Assembly (NCBI GenBank): GCA_963741985.1
Contig: CAVUKD010000003.1
Span: forward strand, 310,001-374,000
Source: Cryomorpha sp963741985
GTDB lineage: Bacteria > Bacteroidota > Bacteroidia > Flavobacteriales_D > Cryomorphaceae
Length of the DNA: 64,000 nt
Direction: 5' to 3'
How positions within the stretch are numbered: the stretch's first letter is position 1; each line of letters starts with the position of its first letter. Shown here piece by piece: positions 50,604 to 59,484 of the stretch. Position numbers and translations under genes: made by a program. The notes under the pieces were generated by a model, which was given only the letters and a program-made list of their open reading frames with translations, made no database searches and had not been told where the DNA came from.

Positions 50604-50652
50604 AGGATATTGTCCAAAAAAAATAATCTCTTTCGGATATTTTAATCCTTTA
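50603..50652 (-). promoter_or_regulatory. Two GGATA/TATCC-type palindromes upstream of nirK
   Basis: On the plus strand, AAGGATATTGTCC (50603-50615) and GGATATTTTAATCCTTT (50635-50651) are imperfect palindromes of the form AAAGGAT..ATCCTTT. Their centres are about 31 bases apart, near three helical turns. The first abuts the -7 box, so a bound regulator could block or recruit polymerase. A nitric-oxide sensor of the Rrf2/NsrR or CRP/FNR type is a reasonable guess. Confidence 0.4.
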
Positions 50653-50698
50653 TTTAAGTTTCTTCAAAGTCTCCACGTACACACAATTATATATACAT

Positions 50699-51628
50699 TT
50701 ATGCAGCAGAACGTTTGGCTGGTCTGAAACTAACGAGGAAGACACCGGCAAAAATAAAAATCGCAGCAATAACTTTCCTCCAGTCGAGATGATCCTGTTG
50801 AAAAATCAAGGCCACTATGGTAGCTACTAACGGCTGCGAATAAATATATATACTCACAACACTCGGATTCAACTCTGTTAAAGCGAACACATTAAAAAGG
50901 TAGGCTATAAATGTCGTACAGATTATTACAAAGGCAAAAGCGGCCCAAATTTTGGGTGTAAATTGCATCCAATCGACCGTTCCAATTTCGCTCAGGCCAA
51001 AAGGCAATACAAAGACAAATCCAAAGAGAAAAACCCATTTTATAACGGTTAAAGGCCGGTATTTTTTCATCAAAGGCTTAACCAATACCAGATACACGGC
51101 ATACGATGAGGCATTTAGAAAAATAAAGAGGTCACCAAGAAAGTTAGATGAATCAAGGCTTAGATGATTTTTAGAAAGAATTAATCCCAAAGCACCCGAG
51201 AGGCCCAGTATAATTCCAAATATTTTCAAACTTGTAACCCGCTCACGAATGAGCCATGCTGACATTATTAGAACCAGAATGGGGTTACAAGTCATTATAA
51301 TCGCTGCATTTATAGGAGTTGTGAGATTGAGGCCATAGAAAAACATTAATTGATTGGCCGCTATTCCAAAAAATCCACAAATGATGAGCAAGCCGAAATC
51401 TTTGCGTGCTATTTTCTCGCGTGGAAAAAAAACATGAAATAACCAGAACAAAAGTAGCGCTCCGAGCACGCGACAAAAAATAAAGGCAAAAGGTCCCAAA
51501 AAATCCGGCATAAGCCCTTTGGCCACTGAGTAGTTGACTCCGTATATTATATTGGTTGCAAGCAGCGCAGCATGTGCAATAAATCTTTTATTCAATTGGT
51601 TTACTTTTAAACGATTTAAAAGGAACAC
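50699..51628 (-). CDS. EamA/DMT-family transporter
   Basis: A 309-residue protein with ten hydrophobic helices in two EamA repeats (first about residues 14-145, second about 165-300). LLATNIIYGVNYSVAKGLMP, FIFCRVLGALLLFWLF, and PLVATIVALIFQQDHLDWR are typical. DMT transporters export or import amino acids or other metabolites; the substrate cannot be told. It has its own promoter upstream. Confidence 0.9.
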   Translation of the reverse strand: MFLLNRLKVNQLNKRFIAHAALLATNIIYGVNYSVAKGLMPDFLGPFAFIFCRVLGALLLFWLFHVFFPREKIARKDFGLLIICGFFGIAANQLMFFYGLNLTTPINAAIIMTCNPILVLIMSAWLIRERVTSLKIFGIILGLSGALGLILSKNHLSLDSSNFLGDLFIFLNASSYAVYLVLVKPLMKKYRPLTVIKWVFLFGFVFVLPFGLSEIGTVDWMQFTPKIWAAFAFVIICTTFIAYLFNVFALTELNPSVVSIYIYSQPLVATIVALIFQQDHLDWRKVIAAIFIFAGVFLVSFRPAKRSAA

Positions 51629-51662
51629 ATCCTTTGTTTTTTTCTTTGTTGAAAAACGTCGG

Positions 51663-51690
51663 CAAAGGTAGAATTAATGGGCATCTTCAA
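51663..51690 (-). promoter_or_regulatory. Consensus Bacteroidota promoter for the EamA gene
   Basis: Minus strand: TTG (51688-51690), then 17 bases, then TACCTTTG (51663-51670), which matches TAnnTTTG exactly. The -7 box lies 35 bases upstream of the EamA start. Confidence 0.65.
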
Positions 51691-51775
51691 TCAAAAAAAT
51701 AAATACCACACTATTCTGAACTTCGCCTTCAGCTGATTGTTGAATTCCCGTAATGCAAGATGAAACGAAATTAAA

Positions 51776-52813
51776 ATGAATTCAGAACCTATTCTCTACT
51801 CCATATTAGAGCTGGCCACTATTTCCGCTGGTTCGACAGCAAGTGATTCTTTTAAAAACGCGTTAGATCTTGCCCAAAAGGCGGAACAAGTAGGTTACCA
51901 CCGCATGTGGCTTGCCGAACATCACAACATGATAAGTATTGCAAGTTCAGCGACGTCCGTACTGATCGGTTATGTTGCGGCTGGCACCGAAACACTTCGA
52001 GTGGGTTCGGGAGGCATTATGCTCCCGAATCATTCGCCCCTTATTGTCGCTGAGCAATTTGCAACGTTGGCTACCCTATACCCAGGTCGGATTGATCTTG
52101 GCCTTGGACGTGCGCCAGGCACAGATCAAACCACAGCTCAGGCAATTCGCTCTGACAGGATGCAGGCTGTATATCAGTTTCCCGAAGAAATTGAAAAAAT
52201 CCACACTTACTTTTCTCGCGCAAATGCAGGTGCAAAAGTTCGCGTGCCCTTTGCCGAAGGACTAAATCTCCCAATGTACGTGTTGGGATCGAGCACAGAC
52301 AGTGCCCATGTGGCAGCAGCCAAAGGTCTCCCCTACGCTTTTGCCAGCCATTTCGCACCAGCGCAACTCTACGATGCATTTTCGATTTATCACAACTCAT
52401 TTACCCCTTCCGATCAATTAGAAAAACCATACACCATCGCTTGCATAAATGTGATAGCTGCAGACAGCGATGAGGAAGCCGAAAAACTGGCTACCTCACT
52501 CCTTCAGGTTATGATAAGTGTAATGTCCGGAAAGCCTGAATATATGCAACCACCAGTTGAACCAAATGCCGAAACCCGTGCTCTTTTTCAACATCCGGGA
52601 TTGCAACGCATGTTGAAATATGCATTTATTGGAAGCAAAGAAACCCTCAAAGCGAAGACCAAAGAATTTATCGAATCTACTGGTGTCGATGAAGTTATGG
52701 CTGTTTCGCATATTTATGATTCAAATTATAGAATCAATTCATTCCGTATTTTTGCGGAAGTGATGAAGGAAATAAATATGGAAAAGATAAATGAAACCGT
52801 TAAATCAGTTTAA
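51776..52813 (+). CDS. Luciferase-like FMN-dependent monooxygenase (LLM class)
   Basis: A 345-residue protein of the bacterial luciferase-like fold. The family opening ILYSILELATISAGSTASD, then YHRMWLAEHHNM, VGSGGIMLPNHSPLIVAEQF and IDLGLGRAPGTDQTT are those of the MsnO8 group. It would use FMNH2 and O2 on an unknown small substrate. It diverges from the EamA gene and converges with the aldo/keto reductase gene. Confidence 0.92.
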   Translation: MNSEPILYSILELATISAGSTASDSFKNALDLAQKAEQVGYHRMWLAEHHNMISIASSATSVLIGYVAAGTETLRVGSGGIMLPNHSPLIVAEQFATLATLYPGRIDLGLGRAPGTDQTTAQAIRSDRMQAVYQFPEEIEKIHTYFSRANAGAKVRVPFAEGLNLPMYVLGSSTDSAHVAAAKGLPYAFASHFAPAQLYDAFSIYHNSFTPSDQLEKPYTIACINVIAADSDEEAEKLATSLLQVMISVMSGKPEYMQPPVEPNAETRALFQHPGLQRMLKYAFIGSKETLKAKTKEFIESTGVDEVMAVSHIYDSNYRINSFRIFAEVMKEINMEKINETVKSV

Positions 52814-52856
52814 GATATTCCGTTCAATTTTAAAACGAAACAGGTCTGTACCTTTT

Positions 52857-53807
52857 TTAATATTCCGAAGCTTTCGTAAGTAGGCTCACCTCACCATCTG
52901 TAAGTTCGGTTTGCATCGCTTCCGTGAAAGCTTTCAACTGCGACTTTGACGTGGCACTCGCGATTGGAGCAGTTACTTTTGGGTTTTGAATCAGCCATGC
53001 CAAAGCAACGCCTGCCTGGGATATAGCCCGAGTTAGCGAAATTTGATCCAATGCTTTGAGTATTTTCTTGCCGCGCTCATCGAGGTATTTTTTTACTCCG
53101 CTCCCTCTCTCGCTTTTGGAAAAATCCTCCTCCGAACGGTATTTTCCCGTAAGGAAACCGCTTGCAAGCGCGTAATAGGAAATCACTCCAAGCCCGTTTT
53201 TTTCACAGATCGGTTGCACACCCTTTTCAAATTTCTCCCGATCATAAAGATTGTAGCCCGGTTGAAACACCTCGTAGCGCGGCAGACCGTTTTTTGCACT
53301 GGCTTCGAGCGATTCTTTTAATCTCACCGCTGACATATTGGACGCCCCAATGTTCCGAACTTTTCCGGCTTTCATCAATTTTTGATATGCGCCAAGGGTC
53401 TCTTCCACCGGGGTCTTTTCATCGTCCCAATGTGTAAAATACAGATCTATTTCATCGACTTGAAGACGGCGAAGAGATTCTTCGACTTCTCGTAAAATAT
53501 ACGATTTGGAAATATCACGTTGACCTTGCCCCAGATTTCCTCCTACTTTGGTAATAATGTTGACCCGATCGCGATTTCCACGCGCTTTCATCCATTTTCC
53601 AATAATGGTTTCCGATTCGCCACCTGAATTACCCTCAGCCCAGCGGGAGTATACATCAGCGGTATCGATGGTATTGATTCCCAAATCGACGACGGCATCA
53701 AGGATCTCGAAGGATTCTTTCTCATTTAATGTCCAACCGAAAACGTTTCCCCCAAAGACAATCGCAGCTGTTTCTATATCTGTATTTCCAAGTTTGTATT
53801 TTGTCAT
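52857..53807 (-). CDS. Aldo/keto reductase
   Basis: A 316-residue (alpha/beta)8 oxidoreductase. Catalytic tetrad: Asp and Tyr in INTIDTADVYSRW, Lys in the IITKVGGNLGQGQ segment, and His in LYFTHWDDE. The NADPH phosphate site fits VTAPIASATSKSQL near the C-terminus. It reduces aldehydes or ketones in the cytoplasm; substrate unknown. A terminator upstream insulates it from the M13 peptidase gene. Confidence 0.92.
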   Translation of the reverse strand: MTKYKLGNTDIETAAIVFGGNVFGWTLNEKESFEILDAVVDLGINTIDTADVYSRWAEGNSGGESETIIGKWMKARGNRDRVNIITKVGGNLGQGQRDISKSYILREVEESLRRLQVDEIDLYFTHWDDEKTPVEETLGAYQKLMKAGKVRNIGASNMSAVRLKESLEASAKNGLPRYEVFQPGYNLYDREKFEKGVQPICEKNGLGVISYYALASGFLTGKYRSEEDFSKSERGSGVKKYLDERGKKILKALDQISLTRAISQAGVALAWLIQNPKVTAPIASATSKSQLKAFTEAMQTELTDGEVSLLTKASEY

Positions 53808-53851
53808 AACGATGTTTTGATTTTAACGATGCACCCAGTGGTATTGTTCAA

Positions 53852-53883
53852 TAAAAAAGCCATTCCCGTGAGGAGAATGGCTT
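53852..53883 (-). terminator. Terminator of the downstream M13 peptidase gene
   Basis: AAGCCATTC (53857-53865) and GAATGGCTT (53875-53883) form a perfect 9-bp stem; on the minus strand the hairpin is followed by TTTTTTAT. It lies 24 bases after the M13 stop codon. Confidence 0.85.
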
Positions 53884-53906
53884 CTAAATCGGAAATCATA
53901 AAAATC

Positions 53907-55958
53907 CTACCACACAGTAGTTCGAACCGAATCGGATCGATACAAATTGTTTTCAGGAGTAACATTAAAGGTTTTGTAAAACACTTCCATATTCGACACA
54001 GTCCCGTTTACACGGGCAACTACCGGTGAATGTGGGTCATTGTTTATGAGCATACGCGTTCGTTCATCCGTATTCTTCATACGCCATACTTGCGCAAAGG
54101 CAAGGAAAAAACGTTCATTGGGAGTAAGACCATTTATTTTCTTGTCACTTTTGGCTTCATCTGTTTTCTGAAAGGCAGCATAAGCTATTGCCAAACCACC
54201 ATTGTCTGCTATATTTTCACCCTGAGTAAGTTCGCCATTAATCGGCAAAGTATCAAGGACATTATACCCACTGTACTGATCAACAATACGTGAAGTAAGA
54301 CTTGTAAAATTGGTACGATCCGAATCTGTCCACCAGTTTTCCAGATTCCCATTCAAGTCGTACTGGCTTCCCTGATCGTCAAACCCATGGGTCATCTCAT
54401 GTCCGATTGCGGCACCGATTGCTCCGTAATTTACAGCATCGTCACCATCTTGATAATAGAAAGGTGGTTGTAAAATTCCAGCGGGGAAAACCACTTCGTT
54501 AAAAGAAGGATTGTAATAAGCATTTACAGTTGCAGGTGTCATTCCCCATTGGGTTTTATCAACCGGTTTGCCAAGTTTTTCAAGGTTGTAGTTAAACTGC
54601 CAAGCGCCGATATTATGCAGATTGTTGACCAACGAATCTGGTTCAATATCGATGCTTGAGTAATCTTTCCATGAATCGGGGTATCCGATTTTTTTGGTAA
54701 AAGCATTCAATTTTTCGAGTGCTTTAGTCTTGGTTGAATCGCTCATCCAATCGATGCTTTTGATACGTTCTGCATAAGCTTCCTGAAGATTATCGACCAA
54801 ACCAATCATGTATTCCTTGGCCGATGGCGGAAAGTATTTTTCTACATAAATCTGACCCAACGCATCACCAAGCGTACCGTCTACGAGGCTCGAACCCTTC
54901 TTCCATCTCACTTCTTGTTCTTTTTGACCACTGAGTTCTTTTCCATAGAAGTCAAATTTTGCATCAGCGAAAGGAGAGCTCAAGTAAGAACAATAGCCGC
55001 TTATGTAATGAAAAGTCAGGTAATCTTTCCATACTTTCACTGGTTGAGTTTCCACTAAATCGCTTAGTTTTTTATAAAATTCAGGTTGACCCACAATGAC
55101 CGTATCAACATCGTATCCCAATTCCTTTAGGTTGGATGTCAACTCCAGTGTAGGAGCCATTTTACTGAATTCAGCGGTAGAAATAAGGTGGTAATTAGCC
55201 TGCGGATTACGCAAGTCCACGCGGCTTTTTGAAGCTTTGGCCATTTTGGTTTCGAGTGCCATTATTGCTTTGGCTTTTGCTTTAGCATCGCCTTCAGATA
55301 CACCACTCAGAGTAAAAAGCTTAGTGATAAATGCTTCATATTGCGCGAGTATTTCTTCGCTTTTGGAATCCGTATTCAAATAGTAGTCCCGATTTGGAAG
55401 TCCAAGGCCACCCTGACTAAATTGGAGGCGCTGAAGATTGCTGTTTTTATCATCCGGAGAAACGTACATGCCAAACATCGCCCCATCACCTTCTTTGTAT
55501 TCTGCCATCACCTCATCTACCACACCTTCTGAAGTGGTAATAGATGCTATACGGTCAAGTACTGGCTTAATGGGGTTGATTCCCGCCGCTTCGATCGCAA
55601 CGGTATCCATGTAGCTTTGGTAAAGATCACCGATTTGTTGAACGGGAGTTCCTTTTTTGGTATCCTTCAACATAGCGCAAGAATCAAGAATCGTACGCAT
55701 GTTTGACACAGCCTGATCGTGAACGATGTAGAAGGAGCCCCAGCCCGTTTTCGAAGCTGGGATTTCGGTATTCTTCATCCAGGTTCCATTGGCGTATTCG
55801 AAAAAATTATCAGCCGGATTGACCGTCGTATCCATGGCCGAAAGGTCTAAGACTTCTTTGGGTTGTGACTCCACATGCTTATTGTCCGAAGGATTGCAGG
55901 CCGATAGAAAACCGACGGTAATGCCTAAAAAGGCGAATTTTAAAAAGAGGTTTCTCAT
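53907..55958 (-). CDS. M13-family metallopeptidase lipoprotein, copy 1
   Basis: A 683-residue neprilysin/PepO-type peptidase. It starts with a lipoprotein signal ending in FLSAC (Cys21) and the N-terminal M13 domain (FFEYANGTWMKNTEIP). The zinc site is intact: GHEMTHGFDDQG (HExxH) and the third ligand in GENIADNGGLAIAY. C-terminal RSDSVRTTVW is typical of the family. It would cut peptides in the periplasm or at the outer membrane. The next gene upstream encodes a paralogue of exactly the same length, so this is a tandem duplication. Confidence 0.95.
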   Translation of the reverse strand: MRNLFLKFAFLGITVGFLSACNPSDNKHVESQPKEVLDLSAMDTTVNPADNFFEYANGTWMKNTEIPASKTGWGSFYIVHDQAVSNMRTILDSCAMLKDTKKGTPVQQIGDLYQSYMDTVAIEAAGINPIKPVLDRIASITTSEGVVDEVMAEYKEGDGAMFGMYVSPDDKNSNLQRLQFSQGGLGLPNRDYYLNTDSKSEEILAQYEAFITKLFTLSGVSEGDAKAKAKAIMALETKMAKASKSRVDLRNPQANYHLISTAEFSKMAPTLELTSNLKELGYDVDTVIVGQPEFYKKLSDLVETQPVKVWKDYLTFHYISGYCSYLSSPFADAKFDFYGKELSGQKEQEVRWKKGSSLVDGTLGDALGQIYVEKYFPPSAKEYMIGLVDNLQEAYAERIKSIDWMSDSTKTKALEKLNAFTKKIGYPDSWKDYSSIDIEPDSLVNNLHNIGAWQFNYNLEKLGKPVDKTQWGMTPATVNAYYNPSFNEVVFPAGILQPPFYYQDGDDAVNYGAIGAAIGHEMTHGFDDQGSQYDLNGNLENWWTDSDRTNFTSLTSRIVDQYSGYNVLDTLPINGELTQGENIADNGGLAIAYAAFQKTDEAKSDKKINGLTPNERFFLAFAQVWRMKNTDERTRMLINNDPHSPVVARVNGTVSNMEVFYKTFNVTPENNLYRSDSVRTTVW

Positions 55959-55980
55959 TGCAGAAATTTTAAATTGAGTG

Positions 55981-55988
55981 CAAAAGTA
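55981..55988 (-). promoter_or_regulatory. -7 box of M13 peptidase copy 1
   Basis: TACTTTTG on the minus strand, an exact TAnnTTTG match 22 bases before the start codon. The same octamer stands at nearly the same place before copy 2. Confidence 0.6.
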
Positions 55989-56095
55989 CTATTTTATTGG
56001 ATACGAATTTTGTAGCAACACATAATCGACTCAGGAAGCAAACAATTGGCTTAGCCTGAACATGCTTTCTGCTATGTAACTTACGGTTCACGAAT

Positions 56096-56129
56096 AAAAA
56101 AAGCCATCCCCGAGGTGAGAATGGCCTTT
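56096..56129 (-). terminator. Terminator of M13 peptidase copy 2
   Basis: GCCAT (56103-56107) pairs with ATGGC (56121-56125), with extension toward AAA/TTT; on the minus strand a run of T follows. Its sequence resembles the terminator at 53852-53883, so it was probably duplicated along with the gene. Confidence 0.7.
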
Positions 56130-56148
56130 GAAAAATGAATAAAAAATC

Positions 56149-58200
56149 CTACCAAACCGTGGTTCGAACTGAATCGGAACGGTATAATTTATTATCAGGA
56201 GTAACGTTGAAGGTTTTGTAAAAGACTTCCATATTCGAAACGGTTCCATTCACACGTGCGATTTCGGGCGAGTGTGGATCCACACTTATACGCATCAACA
56301 TACGTTCATCTGTGTTCTTCATACGCCACACCTGAGCGAAGGCAAGAAAGAAACGTTGATCGGGAGTAAATCCGTTAATTTTCTTTCCACTTTTTGCTTG
56401 ATCTGTTTTCTGAAAAGCGGCATAAGCTATTGCCAATCCGCCATTGTCTGCAATATTTTCACCTTGCGTCAATTCACCATTTATTGCCACCGTATCGAGC
56501 ACATTGTATGCATTGTACTGATCGACTACACGTGTGGTAAGACTTGTGAAATTGGTACGATCTGCTTCACTCCACCAGTTTTGGAGATTTCCATTTAAGT
56601 CGAATTGACTGCCCTGATCGTCAAAACCGTGCGTCATCTCGTGTCCAATTACCGCCCCGATTGCTCCATAATTTACAGCATCGTCGCCATTTTGGTAATA
56701 AAATGGTGGCTGCAAAATTCCGGCAGGAAAAACGATTTCATTGAATGAGGGATTGTAGTAAGCGTTAACGGTGGCAGGTGTCATTCCCCATTCGGTTTTA
56801 TCAACGGGTTTGCCAAGCTTCTCCACTTCATCGTTGTATTTCCAAACACTTATATTTTGTAGATTTTCAACCAAAGAATTCGGTGTGATCGTTATGCTTG
56901 AATAGTCTTCCCATGTATCCGGATATCCAATTTTCTTAGTAATCGAATTGAGCTTGTCGAGTGCTTTGGTTTTTGTAGAATCGCCCATCCAATCAATACT
57001 TTGAACGCGCTCGGCGTAAGCTTTTTGGAGGTTGTCAACCAAGCCTTCCATATATTTTTTTGCCGAAGGCGGGAAGTACTTTTCGACATAAATTTGTCCC
57101 AATGCATCGCCCAGCGAACCATCTACCAGGCCAGAACCTTTTTTCCATCGAGCTTCAGGCTCTTTTTGACCACTGAGCGTACTTCCGTAAAAATCAAATT
57201 TAGCATCAACAAACGGGGAACTCAGATATGAGCTGTAGCCATTTATATTGTGAAATGTAAGGTAATCCTTCCATGCCCCCACGGGCTCAGTTTTAATAAG
57301 ACCGGAAAGTGTTTTGTAAAACTCCGGCTGTCCAACAATTAAAGTATCCACATCGAATTTCATCTTTCCGAAGTTGGAAGTCATATCCAACGCAGGTGCC
57401 ATCGCGTCAAATTCCGTGATAGAAAGAAGATGATAGTTCCCTTCCGGATCGCGCAAATCAACAGGGCTTTTTGAAGCATTCGCCATTTTCGTTTCAAGGC
57501 CTATTACATTTTTGGCTTTTTTACGAGCGGCCAATGAGTCTACCCCACTTAACGTAAATAATTGGGTGATATAATTTTCATAGGCCACGCGAATTTGCTC
57601 ACTTTTCGCATCTTTCTTGAAATAATAATCTCGGTTAGGCAAACCTAATCCTCCCTGATCAAAATGGACGCGCTCAACATTGCTATTTTTATCGTCCGGA
57701 GAAATATACGCCGAAAACATAGTTCCATCGCCCTTTGTAAATTCAGTAATCACCTCATCTACCACACCCTTAGAAGTAGTTACAGCATTTATTCGAGCTA
57801 AGATCGGTTGAAGTGGAGTTATGCCCGCTTTTTCGATGGCAACGGTGTCCATATAGCTTTTGTAGAGGTCAGCGATCTGTTGAACTGGAGTACCTTTTTT
57901 AGTGTCGTTCAATGTTAAACACGAATCAAGAATGGCGTGCATATTTGATCTAGCCAGATCGTCCACGACGTAAAATGAACCCCAGCCGGTTTTTGATGCC
58001 GGAATTTCGGTATTCTGCATCCAAGTGCCATTTGCATATTCAAAGAAATTATCGGCAGGATTTACAGTAGTATCCATTGCCGAAAGGTCGAGGACTTCTT
58101 TGGGTTCTGAATCCATATTTTTCACATCAGTAGTATTACAGGAGGACATGAAGCCGGCAGTAAAGCTTATAACAGCGAATTTTAAAAAAACGTTTCTCAT
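56149..58200 (-). CDS. M13-family metallopeptidase lipoprotein, copy 2
   Basis: A 683-residue paralogue of the next gene downstream, collinear over its whole length, sharing FFEYANGTWM, the zinc motif GHEMTHGFDDQG, GENIADNGGLAIAY and the RTTVW end. Its lipoprotein signal ends in GFMSSC (Cys21). Both copies keep all visible catalytic residues, so neither looks dead. Differences are spread over the N-terminal substrate-facing domain (for example residues 140-330), which would allow different peptide preferences. Each copy has its own promoter and terminator. Confidence 0.95.
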   Translation of the reverse strand: MRNVFLKFAVISFTAGFMSSCNTTDVKNMDSEPKEVLDLSAMDTTVNPADNFFEYANGTWMQNTEIPASKTGWGSFYVVDDLARSNMHAILDSCLTLNDTKKGTPVQQIADLYKSYMDTVAIEKAGITPLQPILARINAVTTSKGVVDEVITEFTKGDGTMFSAYISPDDKNSNVERVHFDQGGLGLPNRDYYFKKDAKSEQIRVAYENYITQLFTLSGVDSLAARKKAKNVIGLETKMANASKSPVDLRDPEGNYHLLSITEFDAMAPALDMTSNFGKMKFDVDTLIVGQPEFYKTLSGLIKTEPVGAWKDYLTFHNINGYSSYLSSPFVDAKFDFYGSTLSGQKEPEARWKKGSGLVDGSLGDALGQIYVEKYFPPSAKKYMEGLVDNLQKAYAERVQSIDWMGDSTKTKALDKLNSITKKIGYPDTWEDYSSITITPNSLVENLQNISVWKYNDEVEKLGKPVDKTEWGMTPATVNAYYNPSFNEIVFPAGILQPPFYYQNGDDAVNYGAIGAVIGHEMTHGFDDQGSQFDLNGNLQNWWSEADRTNFTSLTTRVVDQYNAYNVLDTVAINGELTQGENIADNGGLAIAYAAFQKTDQAKSGKKINGFTPDQRFFLAFAQVWRMKNTDERMLMRISVDPHSPEIARVNGTVSNMEVFYKTFNVTPDNKLYRSDSVRTTVW

Positions 58201-58223
58201 ATGAAGATTTTAAATTTGGAAGG

Positions 58224-58231
58224 CAAAAGTA
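58224..58231 (-). promoter_or_regulatory. -7 box of M13 peptidase copy 2
   Basis: TACTTTTG on the minus strand, exact TAnnTTTG match 23 bases upstream of the start codon, as for copy 1. Confidence 0.6.
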
Positions 58232-58299
58232 CTACTTTAATTGCTAAAATATCTGTCTACTGCGGCACCTATCTGCCATAGGTTGATGCAAAAAAGCGC

Positions 58300-58329
58300 A
58301 AAAAAAGTGCACCCCTGGGGAGATGCACA
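58300..58329 (-). terminator. Hairpin after the T9SS sorting-domain gene
   Basis: GTGCA (58307-58311) and TGCAC (58324-58328) form a stem around CCCCTGGGGAGA, itself able to pair CCCC with GGGG; on the minus strand TTTTTT follows. It lies 27 bases after the stop of the sorting-domain gene. Confidence 0.65.
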
Positions 58330-58355
58330 TTTTAAAAATTTCGGTAAATCAAAAA

Positions 58356-58724
58356 TTAATCAACCATCAATTTTCGGACAGGCGGAGTATTTCCAATTCT
58401 TACCTGAATAAAATAAGGACCTTTGGCGTATCGGCTCGTATTGATCGGCAAGCGCGTTGCTCCGCTCAACACTTCATAGTCACGGCTCGAAACAATTTTA
58501 CCATCCGTGGTAAGCACTGTGATTGAAACAGCATCGGTCGTTTTCAACCCAAGGTCGAGGTACGATACATTTGTTGAAGGGTTCGGGTAGAGTTTGATAG
58601 TGGCATTGGGCTCAGGAAAACTATTGACACCTCTCAACAAATTACCTGAATGGTACCATCCACTATCGATGATAGAAACTATGAATAATACCGCGCGAAG
58701 GGCAATATAAAATCGGTCGTGCAA
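58356..58724 (-). CDS. Stand-alone type IX secretion sorting domain (122 residues)
   Basis: The last 80 or so residues are a T9SS type A C-terminal domain: IKLYPNPSTN, TTDAVSITVLTTDGKIV, LPINTSRYAKGPYFIQV and the final RKLMVD. Before it there are only about 40 residues, opening with TTG and a hydrophobic run (FYIALRAVLFIVSII) that could be a signal peptide. No cargo domain is present, whereas normal substrates carry hundreds of residues there. It may be the remnant of a deleted gene or a genuinely tiny surface protein. It starts 21 bases after rluF on the same strand. Confidence 0.6.
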   Translation of the reverse strand: MHDRFYIALRAVLFIVSIIDSGWYHSGNLLRGVNSFPEPNATIKLYPNPSTNVSYLDLGLKTTDAVSITVLTTDGKIVSSRDYEVLSGATRLPINTSRYAKGPYFIQVRIGNTPPVRKLMVD

Positions 58725-58745
58725 GAAGTAATTTACCCTTTGGCT

Positions 58746-59483
58746 TTACTCCACCGTTTTCAGCGAGTCTTCAAGGTAGGCTTTTAGGGTCTCCAATTCA
58801 TCAGCGGTCAAGTCGCGCCATTGTCCCACAGGCAGATCGAGCCGAATATTCATAATTCGTATGCGCTTCAATTTTACCACTTCATATCCGAGATATTCGC
58901 ACATGCGTCTTATCTGGCGATTCAATCCCTGGGTAAGCACGAGGTTAAAAATGTTTTCGCCTTCTTGCTTTATTTCACACTTCCGTGTAATCGTATCGAG
59001 GATGGGCACTCCGTTTGCCATTTTTTTCAAAAATTCTGCATCGATGGGCTTATCTACCTGTACACGGTATTCCTTTTCGTGATTGTTGCGTGCCCGCAAA
59101 ATCTTGTTTACAATATCGCCATCATTGGTTAGGAGTATCAATCCTTCACTCGGCTTATCGAGGCGACCGATGGGAAAGATGCGTTCTGGGTAATTAAGGT
59201 ATTCAATAATGTTGTCGGGTTCGCGACGGGTATCGGTGGTACACACGATGCCAACCGGCTTGTTAAAAGCAAGGTATACGGGTTTTTCCTTTGGTCTTTC
59301 AATAATCTTTCCATCCACGCGAACCACATCCTCGGGACTTATTTTGGTGCCCAATTCAGGAACTTTCCCATTGATGGTTACTCTGCCCCGATCGATTAAT
59401 TTATCGGCTGCCCGGCGAGAGCAATATCCGGCTTCTGTCAGATATTTATTTATACGCACCAATTTTTTGCTATCCTCTCCCAT
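58746..59483 (-). CDS. rluF: 23S rRNA pseudouridine(2604) synthase RluF
   Basis: A 245-residue RsuA-family synthase: S4-type RNA-binding domain (INKYLTEAGYCSRRAADKL) then the catalytic domain with the active Asp in IGRLDKPSEGLILLTNDGD. NNHEKEYRVQVDKPI, ANGVPILDTITRKC and QGLNRQIRRMCEYLGYEV match RluF rather than RluB or RluE. It converts U2604 of 23S rRNA to pseudouridine. It begins one base after the stop codon of the glycosyltransferase gene. Confidence 0.92.
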   Translation of the reverse strand: MGEDSKKLVRINKYLTEAGYCSRRAADKLIDRGRVTINGKVPELGTKISPEDVVRVDGKIIERPKEKPVYLAFNKPVGIVCTTDTRREPDNIIEYLNYPERIFPIGRLDKPSEGLILLTNDGDIVNKILRARNNHEKEYRVQVDKPIDAEFLKKMANGVPILDTITRKCEIKQEGENIFNLVLTQGLNRQIRRMCEYLGYEVVKLKRIRIMNIRLDLPVGQWRDLTADELETLKAYLEDSLKTVE

Positions 59484-59484
59484 G

